From Caprella mutica (Eukaryota; Arthropoda; Malacostraca; Amphipoda; Caprellidae): DNA of 64,000 nucleotides. The stretch covers positions 186,001 to 250,000 of the forward strand of contig CANNZV010000499.1 of NCBI GenBank assembly GCA_947561585.1, written 5' to 3'. Below the pieces are notes generated by a model that worked only from the letters and a program-made list of their open reading frames with translations, was not told the origin of the DNA and ran no database searches. Shown here in pieces: positions 23,645 to 36,150 of this stretch (positions are counted from its first letter, which is position 1; each line of letters starts with the position of its first letter). The position numbers were made by a program, and so were the translations under genes.

Positions 23645-24677
23645 TTCATCAAAAATCCCTCGGCGTACACCGTCGTAATTTTGACGTGGGGTATATCTGA
23701 GAGGGATTTTCACCGTGGGGTACGACGTGGGATGATCTAAAATACCACGGCGGCACGAATGCTATCCCTCGTAATCTGCACATCGCCCCCACGGCTAAAC
23801 CACGGTGTGCCGCCGTGGGGTACACCACGTCACGCGACTGAGAAATTCCACCGTCATTTAGCCGTGGGATATACCACGGCGTACGTCGGGGGATTTTCAC
23901 CGTAATTTAGCAGAGGGATATACCACTGCGTACGACGGAGGATTTACTCCGTCCTTCAGCCGAGTGATATACCACGGCGTATGACGGGGGATTTTCTCTG
24001 TCATTCAACCGAGGGATATACCACGGCGTACGACGGGGGATTTCCTCCGTCATTTAGCTTAGGGATATACCACGGCGTACGATGGGGGATTTCCTCGGTC
24101 ATTTAGCCAAGGGATATACCACGGCGTACGACGGGGGATTTTCTCCGTCATTTAACCGAGGGATATACCACGGCGTACGACGGGGGATTTTCTCCGTCAT
24201 TTAGCAGAGGGATAAACCACGGCGTAGGACGGGGGATTTCTTTCATCATTTAGCCGAGGGATATACCACGGGGTACGACGGAGGATTTCCTCCCTCATTT
24301 AGCCGAGGGATATACCACGGCGTACGACGGGGGATTTTCTCTGTCATTTAGCCGAGGGATATATCACAGTGTGCGACGGGGGATTTCCTCAGTCATCTAG
24401 CCGAGGGATATACCACGGCGTGCGACGGGGGATTTCCTCCGTCATTTAGCCGAGGGATATACCACGGCGTGCGACGGGGATTTTCTCAGTCATTTAGCAG
24501 AGGGATATACCACGGCGTGCGACGGGGGATTTCCTCCGTCATTTAGCCGAGGGATATACCTCGGCGTGCGACTGGGGATTTCCTCCGTCGTTTAGCCGAG
24601 GGATATACCACGGCGTGCTACGGGGGATTTCCTACGTCATTTATCCGAAGGATATACCACAGCGTACGACGGGGGAT
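23645..24677. repeat. GC-rich 49 bp satellite, ~20 copies
   Basis: The unit contains 'gagggatataccacggcgta' followed by 'cgacgggggatttcctccgt' and 'catttagcc'. It is much richer in G+C and CpG than its surroundings. The first copies (23645-23900) are diverged, the rest homogeneous. Minus-strand open frames across it are repeat translations. Confidence 0.93.
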
Positions 24678-25256
24678 TAATTTAATTGAACACTAAAAAA
24701 AACGATAATAGGAAAATTATTTATTATCATTAGAACGATATAACAAGCACAATTACATATAAATAAACAGAAACTAGACCTAAAAGTAGAAAGATAAATA
24801 CAAAAAACGTAAATAAGCAGACCGACTCTAAAACAATTTAGTAATTTTACAATAACATATACAAAAATCTCAGAAGCTGTGAGAGAACTTCTGTTAATAT
24901 ACAAAACAAAGTTAATTAGAAATAAAATGGAACATACAGTATAACAAATTCAATAGAGCCATGTACCCTAAATATATTTTTGAATGAATAAGAGCGTTAA
25001 ATTAAAGCACATGAATATGACGAGGAATACCTTATTTAAATTTATAAATAACTTCTACACTCAGTCTAATGGAGATGGAGATCCTCTGTTTTCAAAATTT
25101 ATTAAGTAGAGGTTGAAACATATTTCGAAACTTAAATACCAAACCCACTGATTGGAAAAGCTTGGAGAAGCAGTCTGAAATGAAAGCTGCTTCATGAACA
25201 GAGTCACTTGAAGACTTTGAACAGATCTTAAGCCTTCTCCAACTACCAATCTTCTT
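24678..25256. other. No recognisable feature
   Basis: AT-rich spacer. Short minus-strand frames at 24677-24904 and 25061-25249 show no family signature. Confidence 0.4.
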
Positions 25257-26515
25257 ATGGTAGCGGCTTATTTACCGGTCAATCAACGCAGCTTATTTAA
25301 CGGTCAATCTAAGCAGTTTATTTACCGGTCAACCCACGCAGCTTATTTAACGGTCAATCTAAGCGGTTTATTTACCGGTTATTCTAAGCGGCTTATTTAA
25401 CAATCAATCTAAGCGAATTATTTACCGGTCATTCTAAGTGGCTTATTTCAGTTCGGGTTAACTTGGCTAAACAAAGGCTACATGGCAACATTTTCCCATG
25501 TGTATTTCATAAAAAAGAATGAGTAATATTGGTGAGGAATAATTGATGCTAGTGATTATTGGATTACATTGAGTTATTCAGTGAATAAATTAGGTATGAA
25601 TATGATGCACTTTGTAACGTTAATTGATTTGAAATATAAATTACTTTGATATCAAGTATGATATCTATTTTTAAAATAAAAAACTCTATTTATTTCCAGG
25701 AATCCATCATGTGCTTATTATGGGTCATCCGTTTTAAGGAATTCGGATAATCAAGAAGCATCGATGGTCAATTTTCTTCGATGGAAAGAAAAGTCATCCT
25801 ATTAAGCAACCGTTCAAATCCATGGTCTCTTATCTATACGCTGGTTTGACACGTTGCCAGCGGTAGCGGAGTATTCAACTTACTATTTGGAGCGTAATTC
25901 CACTGCCCCCTCTTTTCCGAGGTCTTTTTCCGATTAGTTTTTAATAACAACCTTCATCATATCTTGTGGCAACATCAATTTCTCTCATCATTTGGATTCA
26001 ACAATGTTATAATTTTGCCAAAAAATTGGAAAACTCAATTTAATTATTTATATTTCACATTTTTATGTGACTAAACTGTCATCTGTATTTATATTCTAAA
26101 CTGTATGCTTGTAAATACTATTTATTAGTTCTTAAAGTTTAAGTAATAGACCTAAATTTCCTGTTTAGAAGTCCAAAAATTATTTTACATGGGTCATAAT
26201 TAAGGGTTCGGCCTCAAGCTCAAAACTGTTAAACTTATGATTAAAAATTAGTTGAATAGCATACAAAGTCAGTTTGAAATAGAATAATGGTAAATAACTG
26301 TTTATTTACTTTTATTATGATAATTAAGAGATGGCAAACACTAGTACAGACACATAATGAGGACACTGGTACTATTTGTGTTGATATATTTTAGTGTTTG
26401 TGATTTTAGAGACAGATTGACCGGTAAATAAATAAATAAACTGCTTAGATTGACCGGTAAATAAGCCACTTAGATTAACCGGTAAATAAACCGCTTAGAT
26501 TGACCGGTAAATAGA
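25257..26515. mobile_element. Foldback-like element FB-5 (ACCGGT arms)
   Basis: The left arm (25257-25445) is about eight copies of a 24-25 bp unit, 'gcttatttaccggtcaatct' plus 'aagcg'. The right arm (26409-26513) has about four copies in inverted orientation ('agattgaccggtaaataa'). About 960 bp of other sequence lies between, without identifiable coding potential. The design matches the other Foldback-like elements of the window. Outer boundaries and target duplication are not certain. Confidence 0.65.
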
Positions 26516-27924
26516 GACAGGAGACTGAGTTTTCGTCCATACGATGAAGCTTTTTGTGTGAAGTGCCCACATATGAAAAATGAGAAACTAATAATCTTCT
26601 ATTCATTCACTATTAAATGTATAGGTACTCACTGTATAACTGTTTAGTATTTAGAGATTGAGGGGTTGGTGTTTGTGATGTCATACAAACAAGAAATTAA
26701 AAAATATATTATATGCTATCTATAGTTTTTATGGCAACTTTTTAGTTTGTGTGATACATATTAGAGTCAGGACTATTAATCGAGTCAAGACTCTTATGAG
26801 TGTCTCCAGAGACTCATTTCTCCTCTTTAATTTTATAATTCCCTAACATTCTTAAATGATAATATATTCCCCTTGCATTATTATCGCAATAGTTGTGTTG
26901 CTTTAATTCCCTATAGGGCGGAGTAATTTTAGCGACTGAGAGAAGCCTCTATACCTCTTTCTTGAGACTCTCGTGTCAGTAAAGTCGAACAACTGCATTA
27001 TCAAATTCATTTGGAAATGTGGGAGAGAATATTAACCATTTTTTTAGTAGTAATTTAAAGGTTTGCATTTTGTGGCATAATATTAGGATAAACTGTTCAA
27101 ATTTAGACCTGAAACAAGAAAATTGAGATGAACTCTGTATCTGTTTTATTCACAAGAGTATATTTTATTCTTTAATTAATCCTTTAGTTAGAAATTATCA
27201 ACAAAATAGAAGAAAGGTATCGTTACCTTATTGAACAGTAATCATACTCTATTTGCGTTGTTTCGGTGTTTATAAATTTCCTCTTACGTTATCAGGCCAT
27301 AGCTTCTAGGTACAGCGTAAAATTTATGGGTTGAGATGGCGGTGGAGATAACGTTGTAAAAAAATGTCCAATAAAGCTCTATGTTTCGGAATAAGATATC
27401 AAATTTCTTATTTAAGAGCAGTAGCATCGTAAGATGACGATCTGAATATATTGTATTGAAATAACTTAATGATTATGACAAATTAAGAATTGAGAATTTA
27501 GTCACTACTTAGAGTTTAGACCCTTTACTTACGCTCACTCAAGCTCAATTTCTACCTATATTATACATATAAGTAAAGGAAAAATATTAGATGATAAACC
27601 TTTTATTTACAGATCATTTCTCCTATTTGCCTAAGTGAATATTATTCATTGAGATTCCTCTACTATATCAAACAATTCCTTTACAAAGATGAACTCTCTT
27701 TCAACGCGCCCCACTGCGGATATATTCGGAACTAAATAAATAGTTTAGGCATTACTTCTCGCTGCATGAGAGCGAGTTCTCTCCCGCTGACTTATGGTAA
27801 TGCCCCGCCATTGTGTTTCCGAACTCATTGTCAGTCTAAATAAGAGTCTTCATGCAAATACGCCTTTCGCAATACTGTCTAGAACCTTATTTTCATACAA
27901 AATGGTATCGATACCACTATATTG
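26516..27924. other. No recognisable feature
   Basis: Unassigned AT-rich sequence. Bases 27690-27830 are of higher complexity, but no frame or terminal repeat identifies them. Confidence 0.4.
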
Positions 27925-28215
27925 GTACTTACTTAAGAATTTACTGTAAATATAAATATTTTATGAATGTTCTTTACTGCAAGACTGGAATATTATTTAT
28001 ATTGACTAAGTGGATAATGAATGAATCTTCTTACCATAAGAGTGGAATGTATTGACTCTAAATAGATATTGTATGAATATTTTTTTCCGTCAGAGTGTAT
28101 TATTATTTGTATTGACTGTAAATATATATGGTATGAATGTTCTTCACCGTTAAAGTGGGATATTATTTGTATTGACTGTAAATATATATATTGATTGTAT
28201 GATAGTTCTTCACCG
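27925..28215. repeat. ~66 bp tandem repeat, ~4 copies
   Basis: Units share 'tattatttgtattgactgta' plus 'aatatatat' and 'tatgaatgttcttcaccgt'. Similarity decays toward the left. Confidence 0.8.
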
Positions 28216-28385
28216 TAAGAAATCTTCCCTTGGTGGTAAATTGCTCGAAAACAATAGCTCGTAAAATAAATTGCTCTTATGAACAAATGTTCGCAACACA
28301 ATAGCTCGAAAAAAATTGCTCAAATGAACAATTGCTTGAACGACCATTTGCTTGAATGACCATTTTCTCGAAAAATAAAATCTGC
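28216..28385. repeat. Degenerate short repeat around TTGCTCGAA
   Basis: The words 'attgctcgaaa', 'tagctcgaaa', 'attgcttgaa' and 'atttgcttgaa' alternate every ~13-20 bp. Confidence 0.6.
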
Positions 28386-28449
28386 TTGCAGTGTTCGAAT
28401 TAACAAAAGTCAGTAAATTATGATATAGAATCATAAGAAAGTTGAATCG

Positions 28450-28960
28450 TTATAAATAAATAATAAATAAATCTTTATTGAAAACACACAAATACAAACA
28501 ATAAAAACACACATCAATATTCGATAAGCAACTAGTTAAAATAAATATATTCAATATATATTAGTAAGTCATATATATATATATATGTACATGTTTTCAA
28601 GCCCATAAAGGTGGCGACTTTAATTTTATTTATCAATGGAGGTAAAACAAACTTTATTTACAATCTACAAAAAAAAATTAAAATTATAACAGATATACAT
28701 GTGGTTTAAGTGAGGAAGTAATTCTTCAACTTTCTTTTAAAAATGTCGTATGGTTCTATATCCCTAAATTCGATTGGTAAATTATTCCAATCATGAATAG
28801 TTTTAAAAATAAAAGATTGCTGACATTTTGATTTCCTAAAAAATGGAGGAATTAACTTTTTGTTTATTTGATATCTAGTATGGTAATATATTATCAGTAT
28901 TTAAGAGAAGATTAACCAATTACTCTTTATATCAGTATTGATTCGTGTACATATTTTAGC
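28450..28960 (-). pseudogene. LINE reverse-transcriptase 3' end fragment
   Basis: Read on the minus strand, the end of a CR1/L2/Jockey-like ORF2 is visible at about 28725-28870. It contains the words TIHDWNNLPIEFRDIEPYDI, then FKRKLKNYF and a stop, which is the usual 'WN.LP.....FK.KLK..L' tail of these elements. It is followed by a 3' UTR running to the 'caataaagatttatt'-type end at about 28460. Upstream (28870-28960) the frame is broken. A 5'-truncated dead copy. Confidence 0.7.
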
Positions 28961-29009
28961 TGCTTTTTTAAAAACATTATTACTTATGTTAGATATGATG
29001 AAAGTGTTA

Positions 29010-29172
29010 ATTAGTTTCATTGCCCGAATGCCATAGGCAATGTAGGGGCTTGCTGGACTGAAATAAATTCATGTACCTGTTATTAATTGTAGTAGATTGT
29101 TTATGTATCATTGTATGTTGAACATGTATTATGTATTTTAGTCATGCAATAAAGATTTATCATTTATCATTA
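29010..29172 (+). mobile_element. LINE 3' UTR fragment, plus strand
   Basis: From 'gaatgccataggcaatgtag' to 'gcaataaagatttatcattt' this looks like a LINE 3' tail ending in a short (ATTTATC)n microsatellite, in opposite orientation to the neighbouring fragment. No coding sequence is left. Confidence 0.5.
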
Positions 29173-30839
29173 GCTGCATCTAATCATCCTTGCTGCTAAT
29201 TAGTAATTATTAATAACTGTATTTCATTTCTCATCGCTATATCCCAGTATATAATGACTATATATTGTATGGTAATCAGATGATCGAATGTGCTCCGATT
29301 ATTTGAAGTGGCCGCGTTGTGACCCACAGAATCTTGAATTTCATTAATTTCTACGTAAATAATATTATTTTTGGTTAATAACTAGTGCCTTTTCAATCAT
29401 TATGGTTCAATTTTTTGCATTTAATTATAACAATGTAGTAGTACACATCCACAGATAAATCATTAATGTTTTTTTTTTGTCTAAAAACCAATAAAAACTA
29501 CAGAACTGTGGTGTGGTTAGGAAAAGTTGGACAGGTTTAACATTTAACTGAACTATTGTAAACCATATAATATACGTTTAGGTAGATATCTTATACCAAC
29601 TCTCCAAAGTGCACAGTATAAGACACCTATTTTAATTATATTTTCATTTCGTGATGTCTCTTGATGACTGGTGACTCTGTATGCATACACAAGTTTTTTT
29701 GATACTATACTATTAGTCTTTTGTCCATAAACCAGCTAAATAAATCAAACTCGAGTAATTATACCAATAATATTATTTCCAAAAATCAAGATAAATTTTC
29801 AAATACTGCCAATTTCAATGTACAGAGTTCGATGAATGTTTAAAAAAGAAAACGAATCTAACACTTCAAACAATATTTACACTATGAATAACTATATAGA
29901 AAACAATTAAACAATATATAATGATACCGACGAATTAGAGCACTTAGAAAAAAAATTGCAAGTCATCCTGAATCATCGTTTGATTGAAGCCTGGCAAAAC
30001 TCCAATATTGGTGTTTTTTTCTTGATTGACTCTACCTGAGTCAATCTGACTATGAATTAGGAGTCAATATGATTTTTTCGAGTAAAATACTGGGAAAAGT
30101 CAAATTGACTCAAATTTTTGAGCCGGTTTTGGGACAAGCTGAAAATTCATATTTTGAATCAATTTGACTCGTATTTTTTTCTCAGTGAGGACATTGGAAA
30201 ACCTGCTATATATTTCCTAAATGAAAATGCAAGATCAAAAGATCCAAACAAAACTCCAAAACATCCTCTATTTACTTCACATGTAACGATGCAAGAAACA
30301 ACTTTTGATCTTACAAAACACCATAACAAGAGCGTCACAATATACCAATCCAATGATGGTCAAAGCTTTTTTTCTGACTCAAAAAAAACATCCTTTCAGT
30401 TGCCAAAGCTCCTCCAATTGAAGTAAATAATTACCTTGCACTTAAAGCCGCTAGAAAAATAAAAGGAGTCAATTACTTCAGTAGCGGTTCGTCTACCAGC
30501 ACCACACAGACTCTTACCTTCTACTTCATTATTTGCCTTTCCGTCTTCAGTAAAAGGGCTTTATTTAGAATTATATCGATAAAGGAGTGCTCCTCAGTCT
30601 TTATTAACAATGATACTAAAATCAGATATAAATATATAATTGAATATATCGATGAGAAGAAATTCGTATCATATATTTCAATATCGCGTAGTTTTCCATT
30701 CGGCAAACTATGATCGCCGTCTTTTGATGTTCGATATGTGATTACAAGCAATGATAAAAATATAATATATCCACGATAATAATCTATTCACGAAAATATG
30801 ATTTATAAGGTTCAATAAATATCCTATCATGATATATTT
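29173..30839. other. Mostly unassigned; possible LINE 5' remnants
   Basis: A plus-strand frame at 30118-30426 contains GKPAIYFLNENARSKDPNKT. This closely resembles a stretch at 31084-31150 that reads GKPSMDFLIENE, then NPNKT, so the two are probably duplicates of one ORF1 segment. At 30030-30180 the word 'gtcaat.tgact' is repeated several times. No intact gene. Confidence 0.35.
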
Positions 30840-31363
30840 ATGGCAAATTTAAAACACCTAATCTTTCATCGGACATTCTTAAAAAATAAATCCCGACTAG
30901 AAAAAGTGGTTAGAATGTATATAAATGGTTCTGTAGACAGGATTTTAGAAATGAAGGGCATAGCTAGATTCGTTAAAATAATAGTTCCAGAGGAGTTACA
31001 TATTACATACCGTAACACCGTCAGTTTTACCTGGACACAGTAACATATAGAATATGGTAAATAACACAAACGAATTGAAGGAACTGGGAAAACCAAGTAT
31101 GGATTTCCTGATTGAAAATGAAATATCATAAAATCCAAACAAAACTGCTAAACATCCTCGATTTAGACATAGAAGAAATAAAGGTTGTCGGAAGAGAGAA
31201 GAAGCATCTTAAAATTAAACTGAAGTCAAAAGGAGGAAGAATCGATATTCTCAAAAGATTCAAGAAAGAAAAACCAGACGGTAAATTCGTAAGCGAGTAC
31301 CTAACTAGAAACAGGTCCCAACTTCTTTTTAAACTAAAACAATTAAGGAAAAAATACAAATAG
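30840..31363 (+). pseudogene. LINE ORF1-like protein remnant
   Basis: ORF1 proteins of LINEs bind the element RNA and chaperone reverse transcription. The frame at 31112-31363 (83 codons) is strongly basic and ends SEYLTRNRSQLLFKLKQLRK. With 'IEEIKVVGREKK' and 'IDILKRFKKEK' it matches the C-terminal domain pattern (hydrophobic-rich RNA-binding fold, then 'LT..R..L...L...K') seen in insect LINE ORF1 and related baculovirus-like proteins. The frame at 30840-31043 precedes it out of phase and may be another piece. It lies about 140 bases upstream of the ORF2 remnant, as expected. Broken; family call is by pattern only. Confidence 0.55.
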
Positions 31364-31503
31364 CATAACATCTGTGTATGCATTTGGAGGTAACATATCC
31401 ATTAAAATACCGGCCAGTTCTAGACATTTTATTATTAACAACAATTCAAGTTTTAACTCATTTTGTACATCCCAAAATATAATTAACCCTGATAACAACC
31501 CAA

Positions 31504-34462
31504 GTGTACCAACAACCCAGGGAAGTACTGTTTAATAATTCTGATAATAATTTCCCTAATATGAATTGCAATACATTTTCTAATAGTCAGTTTACCCATT
31601 TTAATCTCCCCATTGAATCTATTAGTATTTTAAATGTCAACATAAGAAGCTGTAAAAGAAACTTTCCTAAATTAGAAGCTTTTTTAAGTCTAAGACAAAC
31701 TAAATTTGATCTTATATGCCTAACGGAGATTTGGCTAGATATACTAATTGACAACTGTTTTAATTTATCGGATATTACAAATTTTCAATTTATAGAAATA
31801 GGAACAGGGGAGGGGTTTCAATTTATTGTAGAAAGAATTTTAATATAAATAGAATAGATTCACTCTCTTTTATCATAAATGAACTAGAAATTTTAAGCTT
31901 ACAGATAGACATTTTAAACGAGAAAATCAATTTGATATGTTTATACAGACCTCCTTCTTATTCAATTGATTTTTTAAATGATATTTTTAGAGATTTTTTA
32001 ATGCCGTCTATTGCTAATTCTAAAACTATTTTATGTGGTGACTTCAATATTAATCTTTTTAATCCGTACAACCTTAATAGCATAAACCATTTTATAACCG
32101 TAATGTCAGGCCATTCTTTTTATCCATTAATAGATAAGCCTACTAGATATTCTCCAAATGATAACTCTAACCATTTCTCTCTTTTAGATCACTTCCGGCT
32201 TAATTTTACTCCTCATAACCATATCAATTCTGCAGTTGTTCAATATGACATTTCTGACCACAGGCCGATTTTATTTTATTTTAAAATTCAAACTGAAAGC
32301 AAAGATGATTTTATAACTTTTCGTAAAATTGATAGTATCCATAACTTGAATTCATTCACTGAAAAAATTAATCCTCAATATTTTCACACCACAAATCAAA
32401 CTGATTCAAATATCCAAGCCGAAAACTTTTCCAATAGAATATACCATGCATTTCCATAAATCATTCCCTCTAAAAAAATAAAATTAAAAAACAACATGAA
32501 TTCCCAAAATGGATGACAGAAGATCTTAAACTTTTAATCAATAAAAAACAATCTATTAAAACTAGCCAACAGAGGACTTATTTTTAAACGCTCCTATACC
32601 TATTTAAAAAATATTTTAACTTCCGTTATCAGACAAACCAAAAACCTATTTTACCAATTGAAACTTGAATTTGTTAAAAAAGACTAGAAAAACATGGAAA
32701 CAAATAAACTCAATACTAGGAAGAAAATGCACAACTAACAAATTAAAAAGGATGGAGAGTTTTTAACAGGAAAAGAAATGTGCAATATTTTTAATGATTA
32801 TTTTACCTCCATAGCTGAAGAACTCGTTCAACAATTGCCTACAATTACCGATAATCATTTTAGAATGTTAACTCCTTATAATTTTAATACCTGTACTTTT
32901 AATCCCATAACAGTGCCTGAGGTCAGAAATGTAGCTTTATCCTTCAAAAACAAAAATTGTCATAAAAATGAAATCAAACCTGTTATACTATGTAAAGTTG
33001 TAAGTATTATTAGTCCTATTTTAACAGATATTTTAAATAATTCTTTTAATACATGCAGCTATCCAAACTGTTTTAAAATAGCTAGAGTCATTCCAATTTT
33101 TAAATCGGGAGACAAACATGACGTATCAAATTTTAGGCCAATTACGACATTACCGATTTTCAATAAGATTTTTGAAAAGATTTTATCTATTAGACTAGGT
33201 AACTTCATTTCTTCTAATAATATTTTATCAAACCACCAATACGGATTTAGAGAAGGTATGTCAACTAACTTAGCTATTTTAGAATTTTTATCTTTCGTTT
33301 CTATGTCTTTTAAATCAAATTATTACTGTATAGCCCTTTTCCTAGATCTTAAGAAGGCCTTTGACACCGTAGATAAATATCTCTTATTAAAGAAATTAGA
33401 TCACTACGGTGTCAGAGGTAATTTTAACTTACTTTTTGAAAGTTATCTTAGCAATAGACGGCAGCGTGTACATTTCAATGATATTACTTCTGATTTTAAA
33501 CCAATAGTTACCGGTCTTTTTCATGGTTCTGTTTTAAGTCTCTTGCTTTTTAATATTTTTATAAACGATTTAACCATTTTAGCTGAGTACAATAATTTTA
33601 ATTGCACTTTATTTGCAGATGACGCAGTTTCTTACATTAGGGATTCATCTTTCGAAAATATTTTTAACAGAACGCAATCTTTTATTGACAACCTCACAAA
33701 GTGGTTAAATTTTAATAAACTTACTCCAAATGTAAATAAAACTAAATTGATGCTTTTTAACGCTAGGGCTCTTAGTGTTTATCCCCTAATACATTTCAAT
33801 AATAATCCATTAGAGTTTGTAGATAGTTTTAAATACTCAGGCCTTTTAATAGACAACAAATTAACTTTTAAATGTCATATTATCCAAACCTGTAAGAAAA
33901 TAAGTCAAATTAAAGGAATAGTTTATTCAGCCAAGCCTTATTTTAACAGAGACTCTTTACTTTCAATTTACTACTCCTTGGCTTAGTCTGTTTTTACTCA
34001 ATGTATTATTTTTTATGGAAAAACTTTTATCGTTCACTTACATCCTTTGAAAATTTTAATTAACGATATCTTAAGAATAATTTTAAATGTTAAGAGAAAT
34101 GCGAACAATGCGCCTCTAATGTCGACCAATGAAATGTATTTTAAACTAGGTATTTCAAAATTTGAAGATGTATGTAATTATTTTTTATTGTCATTTTTAA
34201 GGAAAGCTTTATATGAAGATCCCATAATTTTAGAAAAATATTTTAATGATTTCATACCTGCTCATAACCATCAAACCAGATGATATAGAATAATAATTTA
34301 CCGAGAATAAGATTAGAGCTAGAAAGAAATTTTACTATTTTTAGATCAATCGAAGCTTTTAACAATTTACCTGAATTTTTATGTAACCGTATGTCCAACT
34401 ACAGTTTTAAATAAAAATATAGAAAATATTGTCTTAACCGTTATAACCCTAGTCCTGTTTAA
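31504..34462 (+). pseudogene. CR1/Jockey-like LINE ORF2 (endonuclease + RT), broken
   Basis: ORF2 nicks target DNA and primes reverse transcription there. Piece 31504-31848 begins the AP-endonuclease ('SILNVNIRSCKRN', 'DLICLTEIWL'). Piece 31932-32459 continues it (YRPPS, CGDFNINL, ISDHRPI). Piece 32778-33986 (402 codons) is the reverse transcriptase: 'FRPITTLPIFNKIFEKIL', 'HQYGFREGMST', 'FLDLKKAFDTVD', the catalytic FADD, and 'GLLIDNKLTF'. The usual PQGSVLGPLLF motif has decayed to FHGSVLSLLLF. A further piece (34047-34283) and the C-terminal 'LELERNFTIFRSIEAFNNLP' region reach the stop at 34460. At least four frame breaks separate the pieces, so it is dead. The 3' UTR runs to about 34745 ('caataaacaatat'). 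Confidence 0.92.
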
Positions 34463-34744
34463 TATGTTTTTACCTTGTATTTGTTACTTTTAATGTTGAC
34501 TTATGCAGACCGGTAACTTAGGTAGGTTTTATATTTTTAGGTAGATTTATATTTTTGAATTGGTATTCTATTTTTAGGTAGATTGTATATTTTTTAAAAT
34601 GTATGATATTTTTAGTTAGATTTTATATTTTCAGATTCTACAAGTCATACTAGACTTTTAAAGAATCAAACTGTTTGTATTTTAAAATTGTATTACTTTT
34701 ATTTTGTATTTTAACGTGAACAGAATTTCAATAAACAATATCAG

Positions 34745-34890
34745 AATGTATCGGAAAGTTTAACTATATGTGTTTAAAAAACATGTCTTATTTGTAAACC
34801 TGCGGTACTACAAGTTTTTTAGTATAATATACTAAACTGATGTGTACCAAATTTCAATTAATAATATTGAATATATAAGGAGAAATAAAT
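34745..34890. repeat. Dispersed repeat R2, copy 1
   Basis: About 145 bp beginning 'tatcagaatgtatcggaaag' and including 'atactaaact' and 'gtgtaccaaat' is found again at 49688-49850. It directly follows the LINE 3' end here and a TIR-flanked satellite element there. Non-coding. Confidence 0.75.
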
Positions 34891-35584
34891 ACATGAGTAT
34901 ATAAGACATTGGCAACTGAGAGAGAAGAGCTGTGATTGGGTGGAATGTGATCCAATCACAGCTTGCGCATGTTTGTCTTCTCAATGAACACGTGGACTGT
35001 AGTGTGTTTATAGGCTACCAAACTGTATTTTTTTTGTGCCACACGACACTAACGTGTTTTACGCCGTAACGTAAATATTTTTTTAACTTTTAAATACAAA
35101 AATATATTTGGCATTTATGTATGAACAAAGTCAAGAAAGGCCGATAGATTTAAAGGAATGACATGAAAGATATAAAGTAATTTTAAAAAGATGTGCTCAA
35201 AAAACACACGTCAAACTCATTAGGGATAAATTTAATAAACCAAAATCCCATACAAAATCAAATAAAATTTATTCCAATACTGAACAGAATACAAAGGAGT
35301 TCAAATTTCTATACGTTTTCATTAACGAAATTTTTGCATAGTTGAGTTTATTAAATGCAAAAAATATTTCACAACATAACATTTTTTTTAATTTTTACTT
35401 CAGAATCACTGCGAGTATTTCGTAATGTTTGAACTTTGTACAAAACTTCACCTCAATATCAAAGATGTTGTCCGATGATGGTTTTCAATTTCCCAATCCT
35501 GTTATTGAGTTTCGAAGTGATTAACGACTGAATTGCCTCTGTAGCGGCCGTTGTTGTAAAACACCAACAGATAATAACAATAAT
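34891..35584. other. No recognisable feature
   Basis: Includes a short region of normal base composition at 34920-34990 without a frame. Nothing assignable. Confidence 0.4.
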
Positions 35585-36150
35585 AAGTTTCGAACCGATA
35601 ATATTTCGGATGAAAGTTTTGATCTAAGGACACTTCTTAGTAATGTCATGACAAACTTTATACTTTACCGACATCCTCTGCAAGACTGAATGTTATCCGG
35701 TGTGTTTATTGGCACTGAAAGAGCAACAAAGAAAAAGAATGAGGCACCATCCGTGTGATAGGGATTGAGAACACGACCTGCAAATTGTCAGACGATCGAA
35801 TTTTGGTACAGAATCTTACCACGTTGTTTTGGTTTGTGAATCTAAGAGGTTCTCACTCTGAAAAATTATAATCGCTAATCATTGGCTTTTGGTGGGTGAT
35901 TATAAAATATCTTAAAAAATGATATATGATATTGGATCGATTAACATTCAAACGTAAGTACGTTTCTATTATCTCTGTCCCCACATAAGTTCTTCCTCTT
36001 AATCTTCTATGTCCCCACCATACCTTACATCTCTCAATCTTCCATGCCTCCCCCCTCCCCCATAACTTTCACCTCTCAATCTTCTATGTCCCTACCAAAA
36101 CTTTCCTCTCTTAATCTTCTATGTCCCCATCATAACTTTCATCTCTTGGG
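35585..36150. repeat. Dispersed repeat R3, copy 1, with ~33 bp array
   Basis: About 380 bp ('gaatgttatccggtgtgttt', 'aagaatgaggcaccatccgt', 'aaaatgatatatgatattgg') is shared with 55455-55860. Both copies then run into a tandem array of a ~33 bp unit, 'cttctatgtccccaccataa' plus 'ctttcctctcttaat', about four copies here. The array directly abuts the end of the Gypsy-type pol tail, where the last codons run into the repeat. Confidence 0.85.
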
